The translations under genes were made by a program, and so were the position numbers. This document shows, one piece after another, positions 40,712 to 49,983 of a DNA stretch of 51,445 nucleotides. How positions within the stretch are numbered: the first letter of the stretch is position 1; every line of letters starts with the position of its first letter. Source of the DNA: Gemmatimonadota bacterium (GTDB lineage Bacteria > Gemmatimonadota > Gemmatimonadetes > Gemmatimonadales > GWC2-71-9); NCBI GenBank assembly GCA_024641745.1, contig JAHECL010000005.1, positions 1 through 51,445 of the forward strand. Direction: 5' to 3'. The notes under the pieces were generated by a model. That model was not told the DNA's origin, did not search any database, and saw only the letters and a program-made list of their open reading frames with translations.

Positions 40712-41326
40712 TCAGTGCGAGTGGGCGTCGACCATGTGCGGCGCGTCGCCCGAGAAGTTGTAACCGGACTTCGGGCAGGACAACGATGGGTTGGTCGGGG
40801 AGAACACGCCCGCCGGGTTCGCCTTCCAGAGCCACACATGGAGGTCATAGTGGTGCAGGCCCGTCGGCATGATCGGCTCGTGGCCCTCCATCGGACCCTC
40901 CAGCTGCTTGCCAAAGATGGAGGGCGGGCTGTCGCCGACGGCGGCGACGGGGGCGAACCACTCGGCCGCTACCAGGCGGAGCTTCGAGCCATCTGGCTCG
41001 TAGATGAGGACCTGCGGTTTCATCGGGTCCAGGGTGGGGCCGACGTACGAGAGGTTGAGGAAGTGGACGCCCATGCCGCCGGCGACGTATTGCATCTCGC
41101 CTTCACTGTGTCCCTTGGGAAAATCGATGCATGCCACCGTCGAGAGATAGCCGTCCCGCACCGCGACCATCGGATCCTGGTACTTGTCGAGTCCACCGCG
41201 TACGGACGCCAGTTCCGGCGACAAGACCGGGGCATCCTGCGCCTGGCCGATCGAGGGCGAGGCGAGCAGTGCGAGCAATGCGCACACAGCGGGAAGGCGA
41301 CTGATTCTTCGGGGCGACCACGACAT
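40712..41326 (-). CDS. Conserved secreted protein of unknown function
   Basis: Signal peptide MSWSPRRISRLPAVCALLALLASPSIGQAQ; YDLHVWLWKANPAGVFSPTNPSLSC; GGMGVHFLN; PQVLIYEPDG. Confidence 0.75.
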   Translation of the reverse strand: MSWSPRRISRLPAVCALLALLASPSIGQAQDAPVLSPELASVRGGLDKYQDPMVAVRDGYLSTVACIDFPKGHSEGEMQYVAGGMGVHFLNLSYVGPTLDPMKPQVLIYEPDGSKLRLVAAEWFAPVAAVGDSPPSIFGKQLEGPMEGHEPIMPTGLHHYDLHVWLWKANPAGVFSPTNPSLSCPKSGYNFSGDAPHMVDAHSH

Positions 41327-41449
41327 GGGCAATTCTCCCTTGCGAGTAGGGCGCGACCACGGCACCTGGGGCCATCGGGATAATCTAAGGATGGCTTCAC
41401 GATACATCGCCGCGAGAAATGCGCAATCCACCGTCTTTTCAGGTCGCCG

Positions 41450-41478
41450 TTGCCGAGACTCACGCCAAGATGTATACT
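41450..41478 (+). promoter_or_regulatory. Sigma70-type promoter for mazEF with overlapping direct repeats
   Basis: TTGCCG-17 nt-TATACT; ATGTAT repeated at 41470 and 41481 (11-bp phasing). Confidence 0.5.
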
Positions 41479-41506
41479 CAATGTATCTACGAGAGGATTC
41501 ATCAAG

Positions 41507-41746
41507 GTGCTCACGCACATATCGAAGTGGGGCAACAGCTTAGCGGTGCGACTCCCGAAGCCTTTCGTGGAGGAGTTGGGGCTCTCCGAGGGATCTCAGG
41601 TCGAACTGACGGTCCGCGACGGAAAGCTGATCCTCTCGGCGGCGGGGCGGGCGTACGCGCTGGAGGAGCTGGTGGACGGCATCACGGGAGAGAATCGTCA
41701 CCATGAATCCGACTGGGGCCGTCCGAAAGGCCGTGAGGTGTGGTAG
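41507..41746 (+). CDS. mazE: MazE/AbrB-type antitoxin
   Basis: HISKWGNSLAVRLPKPFVEELGLSEGSQVELTVRDGKLIL. Confidence 0.92.
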   Translation: MLTHISKWGNSLAVRLPKPFVEELGLSEGSQVELTVRDGKLILSAAGRAYALEELVDGITGENRHHESDWGRPKGREVW

Positions 41747-42060
41747 TCCCGGATCGCGGCGACCTGGTCTGGGTGACAATCGAACCCGGCAACGGCGGGG
41801 CGCCGACCCGGCGTCCCGCGCTCGTCGTCTCGCCGACGTTGTACAATGCGCGCTCCGGCCTGGCGCTGATGTGCGCGATCAGCCGGCAGGCGAAGGGATA
41901 CCCCTTCGAGGTCGTGCTGCCGGCTGGCCTTCCCGTCGAGGGGGTCGTGCTGGCGGATCACCTGCGCAGCGCCGACTGGAACGAGCGCCGTGCGGAAGTG
42001 GCGGGTCGCGTGCCCTCCGCCGTGGTCGACGAGGTCCTGGCGAAGCTGAAACCGTTATAG
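41740..42060 (+). CDS. mazF: MazF/PemK-type endoribonuclease toxin
   Basis: PDRGDLVWVTIEPGNGGAPTRRPALVVSPTLYNARSGLALMCAISRQAKGYPFEV; overlaps mazE. Confidence 0.93.
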   Translation: MVVPDRGDLVWVTIEPGNGGAPTRRPALVVSPTLYNARSGLALMCAISRQAKGYPFEVVLPAGLPVEGVVLADHLRSADWNERRAEVAGRVPSAVVDEVLAKLKPL

Positions 42061-42086
42061 ACGTGACATGAACACCGAGGATGCCG

Positions 42087-42635
42087 ATGACATCACCCGA
42101 CCTGGTCCAGCTTGGTCATGCCCCTCCCCGTATCCGCGGTGCCTTTCGTGTCAACGGCGAGACACGTGAGGTGCTGTACCGGCCGCACCTGACGCTTCTC
42201 GAGCTGCTGCGCGAGGACCTGCAGCTGACGGGCACCAAGCACGGTTGCGAACTCGGCGAGTGCGGCGCCTGTACCGTGACGGTGGACGGTATCCCGGTGC
42301 TCTCCTGCCTGGTGCTGGCGCAGGCGGTCGAGGGGCAGGAGATCACGACGATCGAGGGGATGGCCGACGGGCCCGACCTGCACCCGCTGCAGGAAGCCTT
42401 CGTCGAGGTCGGCGCGGCGCAGTGCGGCTACTGCACGCCCGGCGTCCTGCTGGCCGCCGACGCCCTGCTGGCCGGGACGCCGAAGCCGACCCGCGACGAG
42501 ATCAAGCTGGCGCTCTCGGGCAACCTCTGTCGCTGCACCGGCTACATCAAGATCTACGAGGCGATCGAGCTGGCAGCCGCACGGATGCAGGGAGAGTCGG
42601 CGGAGCCGCGGCGGGAGAGCCTGTATGGGTACTGA
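42087..42635 (+). CDS. Molybdenum hydroxylase small [2Fe-2S] subunit (HcrC-like)
   Basis: GTKHGCELGECGACTVTVDG and GYCTPGVLLAADALL...GNLCRCTGY. Confidence 0.93.
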   Translation: MTSPDLVQLGHAPPRIRGAFRVNGETREVLYRPHLTLLELLREDLQLTGTKHGCELGECGACTVTVDGIPVLSCLVLAQAVEGQEITTIEGMADGPDLHPLQEAFVEVGAAQCGYCTPGVLLAADALLAGTPKPTRDEIKLALSGNLCRCTGYIKIYEAIELAAARMQGESAEPRRESLYGY

Positions 42636-45090
42636 CCGGCTCCGCCAGGCTGGGGCAGGGGGGCACGCCGGCCGTACCACCACCGCTCCACCGCCGGTCG
42701 GCCCGAGCGACTTCGCTGTCATCGGTACCGCGCGCCCCAAGACCGACGCCCCAGGCAAAGTGTCGGGCCAGACCCTGTTTGCGGACGACATCGTGCTGCC
42801 GCGCATGCTCTGGTGCAAGCTGCTCCGGAGCCCGCATCCCCACGCCCGCATCGTGTCGATCGACGCATCGAAGGCGCTGGCCCTCCCCGGCGTCGAGGCG
42901 GTGCTCACCGGCGCCGACACGCCCATCCCGTTCGGCATTCTCCCCGTGAGCCAGGACGAACACGCCCTCTGTCCCGACGTCGTCCGCTTCGTGGGCGATC
43001 CGGTGGCGGCGGTGGCGGCCGTGGATGAGGAGACGGCGCTGGCGGCATGCGACCTGATTGACGTCACCTACGAGCCACTCCCGGCCATCGGCTCCGTTGA
43101 TGACGCCGCCGCCATCCCGGCACCCCAGCTCCACGACTACGCCGATGAGGGCAACTGGCACAAGCTGGTGCACCTGCAGTTCGGCGAGCTTGAAGAGGGA
43201 TTCGCGCGCGCCGACCTGGTGCGGGAGGACCTCTTCCTCTACGAGGGCAACACCCACCTGCCGATGGAACAGCACGCCTCCATCGCGCACGCGACCCCCG
43301 ATGGCCGGGTCACGATCTGGTCCAGCACCCAGACCCCGCACTACCTGCACCGCGCGCTCTCGAAGGTGCTGGAGCTGCGGCCCGCCCGCATCCGGGTGAT
43401 TGCCACGCCGAACGGCGGCGGGTTCGGCGGCAAGAGTGATCCGTTCAATCACGAAATCGTGGTCGCGAAGCTGAGCCAGGTCACGGGGCGCCCGGTCAAG
43501 ATCGGACTCACCCGCGAGGAAGTGTTCTACTGCCACCGCGGGCGGCACCAGGCGCTGATGAAGATCCGGACCGGGGTCACCAAGGACGGCGCGATCACCG
43601 CCATGGACTTCGAGTCCTACCTCGACGGCGGGGCCTACGGTTCCTATGGCGTGGCATCCCTCTACTACACCGGGGCCCTCCAGACCGTCACCTACGACGT
43701 CCCGACCTACCGCTTTCGCGGCGCGCGCGCCTTTACCAACAAGCCGCCCGGCGGGCCGAAGCGCGGGCATGGCACCACCCAGCCCCGCTTCGCGGTCGAG
43801 GTGCACCTCGACAAGATCGCCGAGCAGCTGCAGGTCGATCCCGCGGAACTTCGGCTGACGCACCTGGTGAAGCCGGACACCGTGACCGCCAACTGGCTCC
43901 AGCTCGGGACCGTCGGGCTCGAGGCGTGCATTCACAAGGTGGTGGCGGGCTCGCGCTGGAAGGAACGGTTCCGGAAGCTGCCCTACGGCCGCGGACTCGG
44001 GCTGGCCTGCTCCTCCTATATCACTGGGGCCGGGCTGCCGATCTACTGGAACGACATGCCGCATTCCGGCGCCCAGATCAAGTGCGACCGCGGCGGCGGC
44101 GTCACCATCTTCTGCGGCTCGACCGACATCGGCCAGGGCTCCGAGTCGGTGCTGGCGTACGTCACCGCCGAGGTGCTCGGCATCGAACCCGCCGACATCA
44201 AGGTCGTCACCGCCGACACCGACCTGACCCCGGTCGACCTCGGCAGCTATTCCTCGCGGGTGACGCTCATGACGGGCCAGGCGGCGATGCAGGCCGCCTC
44301 ACGGGTGCGCGACCTCATCGCGACGGCCGTGGCCCCCAGGCTCGACGTCCCGGTGGACCGGCTGGTGTTCGGCGGCCGTCGCGTGTTCGACGCCCAGGAC
44401 CCCGAGGTCGGGCTCACCTTCCGGGAGGCGGTGGGTGCCGCCGAGGCGAAGCACGGGACGCTGGGGGCGGTGGGGAGCTACACGCCGCCCCGGTCACCGG
44501 GTCGCTATCGCGGCGCCGGTGTCGGGCCGTCGGCGGCGTACAGCTATTCCGCCGCGGTGGCGGAAGTGGAGGTGGACCCCGACAGCGGCATCGTGCGGGT
44601 GCCGACCATCTGGATCGGGCACGACATCGGGCAGTGCATCAACCCCGCGCTGGTGATGGGCCAGGTCGAAGGGGGCGTCTACATGGGCCTCGGCGAGGCG
44701 CTGATGGAGGAGATGGCGTACCGCGAGAAGCTGGGGTCGGTGCACAAGTGGCCGTCGATGCTCGAGTACAAGAGCCCGACCACGATGGAGATGTGCGACG
44801 TCATCACCTACCTGATCGAGGATCCCGATCCGAACGGCCCGTTCGGCGCCAAGGAGGCGGGGCAGGGGCCGCTCAATCCGGTGATGCCCGCCATCGCCAA
44901 CGCGATCTACGACGCGGTGGGGGTGCGGATCGATGAGGTGCCGATGAGCGCGCCGAAGGTGCTGAAGGCGATCCAGGCGAAGGCGAAGGGGAAGGACCCG
45001 CGCTTCGGGCCGACCGGCACGCCGTCGGTGCCGTGGCCGGAGCGAACGTATGTGCGGACGCCGGCGCAGGGTGGAAACGGACGGGACTGA
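42625..45090 (+). CDS. Molybdenum hydroxylase large Mo-cofactor-binding subunit (HcrA-like)
   Basis: GKVSGQTLFADDIVLPRMLWCKLLRSPHPHARI, NGGGFGGKSDPFNHEI, GSTDIGQGSESVLA, DIGQCINPALVMGQVEGG. Confidence 0.93.
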   Translation: MGTDRLRQAGAGGHAGRTTTAPPPVGPSDFAVIGTARPKTDAPGKVSGQTLFADDIVLPRMLWCKLLRSPHPHARIVSIDASKALALPGVEAVLTGADTPIPFGILPVSQDEHALCPDVVRFVGDPVAAVAAVDEETALAACDLIDVTYEPLPAIGSVDDAAAIPAPQLHDYADEGNWHKLVHLQFGELEEGFARADLVREDLFLYEGNTHLPMEQHASIAHATPDGRVTIWSSTQTPHYLHRALSKVLELRPARIRVIATPNGGGFGGKSDPFNHEIVVAKLSQVTGRPVKIGLTREEVFYCHRGRHQALMKIRTGVTKDGAITAMDFESYLDGGAYGSYGVASLYYTGALQTVTYDVPTYRFRGARAFTNKPPGGPKRGHGTTQPRFAVEVHLDKIAEQLQVDPAELRLTHLVKPDTVTANWLQLGTVGLEACIHKVVAGSRWKERFRKLPYGRGLGLACSSYITGAGLPIYWNDMPHSGAQIKCDRGGGVTIFCGSTDIGQGSESVLAYVTAEVLGIEPADIKVVTADTDLTPVDLGSYSSRVTLMTGQAAMQAASRVRDLIATAVAPRLDVPVDRLVFGGRRVFDAQDPEVGLTFREAVGAAEAKHGTLGAVGSYTPPRSPGRYRGAGVGPSAAYSYSAAVAEVEVDPDSGIVRVPTIWIGHDIGQCINPALVMGQVEGGVYMGLGEALMEEMAYREKLGSVHKWPSMLEYKSPTTMEMCDVITYLIEDPDPNGPFGAKEAGQGPLNPVMPAIANAIYDAVGVRIDEVPMSAPKVLKAIQAKAKGKDPRFGPTGTPSVPWPERTYVRTPAQGGNGRD

Positions 45091-45107
45091 GACGGGGACA
45101 TGACATC

Positions 45108-46094
45108 ATGCTGAGACTACCGCCGCACGAGACAACCTTCCCGACGTCGATCGCCGACGCGGTCGCGCAGCGCGTGTCGGCCGGCGCCGCGGGCTCCTAC
45201 GTGGCCGGGGGCACCGACCTCTACCCCAACATGAAGCGGCGGCAGCAGGAGCCGAAGCGCGTCATCGACGTGCGGCGGATCCCGGAGCTGGGGCGGCTGG
45301 AGGTGGGGAACGACGGGGCCCTGGTCATCGGCGCGGGCGTGACGCTCACCCGCCTGATTCGCGACGCACGGGTCCGTGCCGGTTGGCACGTCCTCGCCTG
45401 CGCGGCGGGGGAAATCTCCACGCCACTACTCCAGAACATGGGTACGGTGGGCGGCAACCTCCTGCTCGACACCCGGTGCAACTACTACGACCAGGGATAC
45501 GAGTGGCGGAAGTCCATCAATTTCTGCATGAAGAAGGATGGCGACACCTGCTGGGTGGCGCCGTCGAGTCCGCGCTGCTGGGCGGTCCAGTCGAGCGACC
45601 TGGTGCCGGTGATGGTGGCGCTGGATGCGCAGGTTGTGCTGGCGGGGCCGGACGGTGAGCGGACGATTCCCGCCTCGGCACTCTATCATGACGATGGGAT
45701 GGCGTTCCTGACCAAGCAGCCGGAGGAGCTGCTGGTGCGCATCGAGGTGCCACCGCTGACGGGGTCGCGTGCGAGCTACCGCAAGCTCCGGCGGCGCGGT
45801 GCCTTCGATTTTCCGGTGCTGGGGGTGGCGGCGTGGGCGGCGTTCGACGGGGCGGGCTGCGTCACCGGCGCCCGCGTCGTGCTCGGCGCGGCGGGGTCCT
45901 ACCCGAAGTCGGTCCCGGATGCCGCCGCCGCCCTCGTCGGCGGGACGCTGACCGGTGAAGAGGTGGATGAGGCGGCGCGACGGACCTCGAGGCTCGCCAA
46001 GCCGCTCGACAACACCGATTTCACGATCGGGTGGCGCAAGGAGATGGCAGCGGTGATTGTGCGCCGGGCGCTGGAGGACTTGCGGGCACCCTAG
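45108..46094 (+). CDS. Molybdenum hydroxylase FAD subunit with extra Fe-S insert (HcrB-like)
   Basis: AGGTDLYPNMKRRQQEPKRVIDVRRIPEL, NMGTVGGNLLLDTRC plus four-Cys insert CNYYDQGYEWRKSINFCMKKDGDTCWVAPSSPRC. Confidence 0.92.
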   Translation: MLRLPPHETTFPTSIADAVAQRVSAGAAGSYVAGGTDLYPNMKRRQQEPKRVIDVRRIPELGRLEVGNDGALVIGAGVTLTRLIRDARVRAGWHVLACAAGEISTPLLQNMGTVGGNLLLDTRCNYYDQGYEWRKSINFCMKKDGDTCWVAPSSPRCWAVQSSDLVPVMVALDAQVVLAGPDGERTIPASALYHDDGMAFLTKQPEELLVRIEVPPLTGSRASYRKLRRRGAFDFPVLGVAAWAAFDGAGCVTGARVVLGAAGSYPKSVPDAAAALVGGTLTGEEVDEAARRTSRLAKPLDNTDFTIGWRKEMAAVIVRRALEDLRAP

Positions 46095-48544
46095 TACATG
46101 AACTGTGAGCCGAACCAGAAGGCCGTTCCTTGATCGCTGAGGACCGCCGTCAGCACGATGCCCGTCGAGCGATCGGGCAGCGCCATCCAGAACCCGCCGC
46201 CGGCGCTTGCGTGCCACACGTCGGGGTCATCGGTGTCATTGAAGACCCGCCCCAGGTCCCCGATGCCCAGGACACCGAATCGCCACGGTGCCACGAATGC
46301 GATGCGACCGAGCTCGGCGCGGAGCTCACTGTTGAACCACGCGCCGGCATCCCCGGCGTACCGCCCCGACTGATACCCCCGCAGCGTGCTGGATCCTCCG
46401 ACATACGCCGCCTCGTGCACCGGCACCTCGCCCATGGTGAGGCGCCCGCCGGCGCGGAGCGCGAGCGTGAGCCGGTCCATCCCGCGGGGGGTCAGGTAGG
46501 TCGCCACCGACCCGCGCACGCTGCCGAACGCGGTCCCCGACCCGAACGTCACCGGGTAGTAACTGCCACCCGCCAGGGCATGCCAGCCGGAGCGGGCGAA
46601 GCCGGCGTGATCGCGCGTGTCCCAGCTGGCGATCACTTCCGCGCCAAGCTGCGCGAAGTCCGGCACGCCGTAGGGGCGGTCCTGGCTGATGAAGTCGTCC
46701 TGGGTCGTGTCGGTCAGGACCTGCTTGAAGATCGGACCGAGCCCCAGCTGGCCGCTCCGACCCAGCCGGTAATGCCAGGCGGGGTAGATGTAGATCTCCC
46801 GCTGGGTGGTCCGGTAGTAGTCGGCCGATGCGGTGAACGGCGTCGAGTTGCCGTAGCCGAAGAACCTGAGGTCGGTGAGCGCCGGGATGCCGACATCGAG
46901 GGTGAACGTGGTGAGTGAGCGCCACCGGGTGAACTCGGCATGCAGCTCGACCGCGACGCGCTGCAGTCCCGTCGTGTACCCCGCCCGAATCCTCACCTTC
47001 CGATAGTACGGATTGTGGCCGACGCGGTACGTCGTGAGGCTGACCCCGCCGCCGAGCAGGAGCCCGATGTCCGAATTGGCCCCGAACCAGGGAATTGGTG
47101 CGGCGGCGGTCCCGTGGAGCGGTTCCGGTGGCGCCACCGACAGGTCCAGGTCGGTCACGGTCGGCATGGGCAGGGCGTCCGGCACCGGGCTCAGCCGAAG
47201 TGAATCGGCGGCGGGGGCACCGCCATAGATGATCGTCCGGCTGCCGCTGCGGCGGGCGCCGGTCACGGTGAGTCCCGGCGCCCAGGCGACGTCGAGGAGG
47301 GGACCGGCGACGCCGGGCCCCTCGAGGTGGATCTGGTCCGCTCCACCCAGCAGGTAGAGCGCCACCGCATCGGTCTCGTCGGGACCGTATGCGCGGTGGA
47401 ATCCGGTGTTGAACGCGAGTTCGAGACCGCCGTGTGGTGTGCGGGTGACGGTCACCGTGTCCGCGCCGGTGCTGCCGAAGAAGGCCGCTTCCCGGTTGAC
47501 GAGTCGATAGAGATCCCGCGCGGCATGGGGAAGGCGGTCGCGACGGCTCTGCAGGGCCGTCGCCAGCGGGGCGGCTGCGGCTGCACGGTACTCCGGGGGA
47601 AGCTGTCCGACCGCCGAATCAATCACCCCGTCCGTCAGGGCGGTTTGCAGGGCGGCGGCCACCGAGTCCCAGACCGGCCGGTCGAGCAGCGCGAGCAGCT
47701 GGCGGTCGAGGCCCCGCTGGTAGGGCGTCACACCGAGCTGACCCTGGTACGACCTGTCGAAATTCACGAAGCCGGGCAGGAACGCCCCGGCGAACCGCGC
47801 CAGGAGTCCATCGAACTTGGCAAAGGCGAACTCGCGGGAGCGCGGCTCCGGGATCCAGCGTCCGGACCCCTCGTCCCGACGCCAGCGCCACTGCTCGGGC
47901 GCGACATCCCATTGGCCGATGAAGGTGTCGAAGAGGCGGTCGCGGAGGTAGGCGCGCGCATCGAAGTCCCGACCGCCGCGGGCGCGCAGGCTGTCGAGCA
48001 CCTCGACCGTGGTGCGTCCCCCGCTGCCGGCCCGAACGAGCCATCCGAGCCGTCCGCCATCGGTCTCGGTGGTGGTATCGACCAGCCGGACCAGCGAGGT
48101 GGGGGAGATCGGCACCCCAACCGCAGTGGCGAGTGCCTCGACCACCGGCGCTGCACCGGGATGGCGTACCGGGTTGAGGCCCTGGATGGTGGTGGGAAGC
48201 AGGTTCTGCTGGAAGGCTGGTGGGGCGCTGGACACGAGATCGCGGTCGAGCGGGAAGTACTCCCAGAGTTCACCGTCGGGTGTCCACACCCAGACTCTTC
48301 GTTCACCAGGCACGCTGTCAGAGCGGCCGAGGTCGACCCGCAGCGCGGGGGCGGCCACCGGAATGGCCCAGAGGGACCGGTATCGGCTGCCGTAGATCCA
48401 CCGGTCAAACCCTGCGGAGCCGCCGGAGAAGCGATACGCGGAGCTTGCCGGAACCAGCGAGTCGGCGGCGACCTGTGCGCGCGCCACGGCGGGAACCAGG
48501 ACCGCCAGGAGTGCCGCGCACCGCAGCCACCGCCGTGGCATCAC
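46091..48544 (-). CDS. Outer-membrane surface-antigen (BamA-superfamily-like) barrel with long N-terminal domain
   Basis: Signal peptide; C-terminal VHEAAYVGGSSTLRGYQSGRYAGDAGAWFNSELRAELGRI barrel motif; N-terminal YLRDRLFDTFIGQWDVAPEQWRW domain. Confidence 0.8.
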   Translation of the reverse strand: MMPRRWLRCAALLAVLVPAVARAQVAADSLVPASSAYRFSGGSAGFDRWIYGSRYRSLWAIPVAAPALRVDLGRSDSVPGERRVWVWTPDGELWEYFPLDRDLVSSAPPAFQQNLLPTTIQGLNPVRHPGAAPVVEALATAVGVPISPTSLVRLVDTTTETDGGRLGWLVRAGSGGRTTVEVLDSLRARGGRDFDARAYLRDRLFDTFIGQWDVAPEQWRWRRDEGSGRWIPEPRSREFAFAKFDGLLARFAGAFLPGFVNFDRSYQGQLGVTPYQRGLDRQLLALLDRPVWDSVAAALQTALTDGVIDSAVGQLPPEYRAAAAAPLATALQSRRDRLPHAARDLYRLVNREAAFFGSTGADTVTVTRTPHGGLELAFNTGFHRAYGPDETDAVALYLLGGADQIHLEGPGVAGPLLDVAWAPGLTVTGARRSGSRTIIYGGAPAADSLRLSPVPDALPMPTVTDLDLSVAPPEPLHGTAAAPIPWFGANSDIGLLLGGGVSLTTYRVGHNPYYRKVRIRAGYTTGLQRVAVELHAEFTRWRSLTTFTLDVGIPALTDLRFFGYGNSTPFTASADYYRTTQREIYIYPAWHYRLGRSGQLGLGPIFKQVLTDTTQDDFISQDRPYGVPDFAQLGAEVIASWDTRDHAGFARSGWHALAGGSYYPVTFGSGTAFGSVRGSVATYLTPRGMDRLTLALRAGGRLTMGEVPVHEAAYVGGSSTLRGYQSGRYAGDAGAWFNSELRAELGRIAFVAPWRFGVLGIGDLGRVFNDTDDPDVWHASAGGGFWMALPDRSTGIVLTAVLSDQGTAFWFGSQFMY

Positions 48545-49983
48545 TCCCTCGCGGTACCCAGCTCGGACCAGGGCCCGCCCAGCGCCTTGTACAGCCGGAC
48601 GCCGCTGGCCAGCTGAAGGGCCTGGACCTGGGCCAAATTCAATTCGGAGGCGAAAAGCGTCCGCTGGGCGTCGAGCACCTCCAGGTAGGTCGCGAGGCCG
48701 TTCTCATACCGGTGCTGGACCAGCGTGAGCGAAATGGTGAGCGTCCCGACCTGCGCGGCAAGCGCCGTCGCCTGCTCCTTGCTCGTCCGCACGGCGACGA
48801 GCGCATCTTCGACATCCTGCAGGGCCCGGAGCACCACCTGTTCGTACCGCGCCCGCGCCTGCTCCGCCTGCGCCTCGGCCACGTCGACTTCGCCCTGGAG
48901 CCGTCCGCCAGTGAACAGCGGCACCGTGATGCCCAGGAACAACTGGCTGGTGTTGTTGGCGCTCTCGAACAGCGTGGACAGGTCGTTGCTCACGTAGCCG
49001 TACTGACCGGTGAGCACCACCTCGGGCAGGCGGCCGCCCCACGCCACGCCGATGCGCGCCGTGGCCGCGTGCAGTTCTTCCTCCGCGGCCCGCACGTCGG
49101 GCCGACGCGAGAGCAGGTCCGAGGGCAGGCCTTCGGGGACGTCGAATCTGGACACCTGCTGATCCAGCGGCAGTCCGCGCGGGAGGGCGCGCGGCGGCAG
49201 GCCCACGAGGGCGCTGAGCGCATTCTCCTGCTCCGACCGGATCCGCGCGATCGCTGCGAGCTGAGCCTGCGCCTCCTGCACCTGCGACTCGAACTGCAGC
49301 ACATCGAGGCGCGACACCTGACCCTCGCGGAAGCGTGCCCGTGACAGGGCGGCCGTCACCTGGCGCGACGTGAGCGTGCGCTCAGCGACAGCCAGCTGCT
49401 GGTCGAACTGGAGGAGTGCGAAATACCCGGTGGCGACCGCAGCGGCGAGGCTCAGCTCTGCACCGCGCAGCTCTTCAGTCCGCGCAAAGTAGGACGCCTT
49501 GCCCGCCTCGCTGGTGCGCCGGACCCGGCCCCAGAGGTCAAGCTCCCACGCCGCCTGCGCCGCGGCTTCGTAGCGGTCGCCGGTAATGGCGGGCACGCCC
49601 GGGATCTTGGTCGTCGCGGTACCGCCGATGCCGGTCAGGCCCACCTGCGGAAAGAAGCCGCTCCGGGCAATGGCATAGCGAGCCTGGAACTCACGCGTCA
49701 CGGCGATCGTGGCCTGCAGGTCCTGGTTGTGCGCCCGCGCGGTGTCCATCAGGGCCAGCAGGACGGTATCGCCCAGCGTCTGGTTCCAGGCGGGAGCGGC
49801 GGCAGGGGCCGGTGCCGGCGGTGAGATCAGCGCCGGGATCGCGATGGCGGAGTCCCGGACCAGCTGAAGGGTGTCCCCCCGATAGGCGGCCGGGGTGGGC
49901 GTCGGCGGCCGCTCATAGCCCGGACCGACGGCACAGGCGCCCAGGGCGACGGTGGCCAGAACCGCGAACGGCAGGGCGCGCAT
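48541..49983 (-). CDS. RND efflux outer-membrane lipoprotein (NodT/OprM type)
   Basis: Lipobox ATVALGACAVGPGYERP; WELDLWGRVRR; RRPDVRAAEEELHAATARIGVAWGGRLP. Confidence 0.94.
   Translation of the reverse strand: MRALPFAVLATVALGACAVGPGYERPPTPTPAAYRGDTLQLVRDSAIAIPALISPPAPAPAAAPAWNQTLGDTVLLALMDTARAHNQDLQATIAVTREFQARYAIARSGFFPQVGLTGIGGTATTKIPGVPAITGDRYEAAAQAAWELDLWGRVRRTSEAGKASYFARTEELRGAELSLAAAVATGYFALLQFDQQLAVAERTLTSRQVTAALSRARFREGQVSRLDVLQFESQVQEAQAQLAAIARIRSEQENALSALVGLPPRALPRGLPLDQQVSRFDVPEGLPSDLLSRRPDVRAAEEELHAATARIGVAWGGRLPEVVLTGQYGYVSNDLSTLFESANNTSQLFLGITVPLFTGGRLQGEVDVAEAQAEQARARYEQVVLRALQDVEDALVAVRTSKEQATALAAQVGTLTISLTLVQHRYENGLATYLEVLDAQRTLFASELNLAQVQALQLASGVRLYKALGGPWSELGTARE

Noticed and set aside
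34685-42060. A defence island spanning the copper operon, metal cluster and mazEF
   Set aside because: Only mazEF has any stress/defence link; no restriction, CBASS, Gabija or similar components are present
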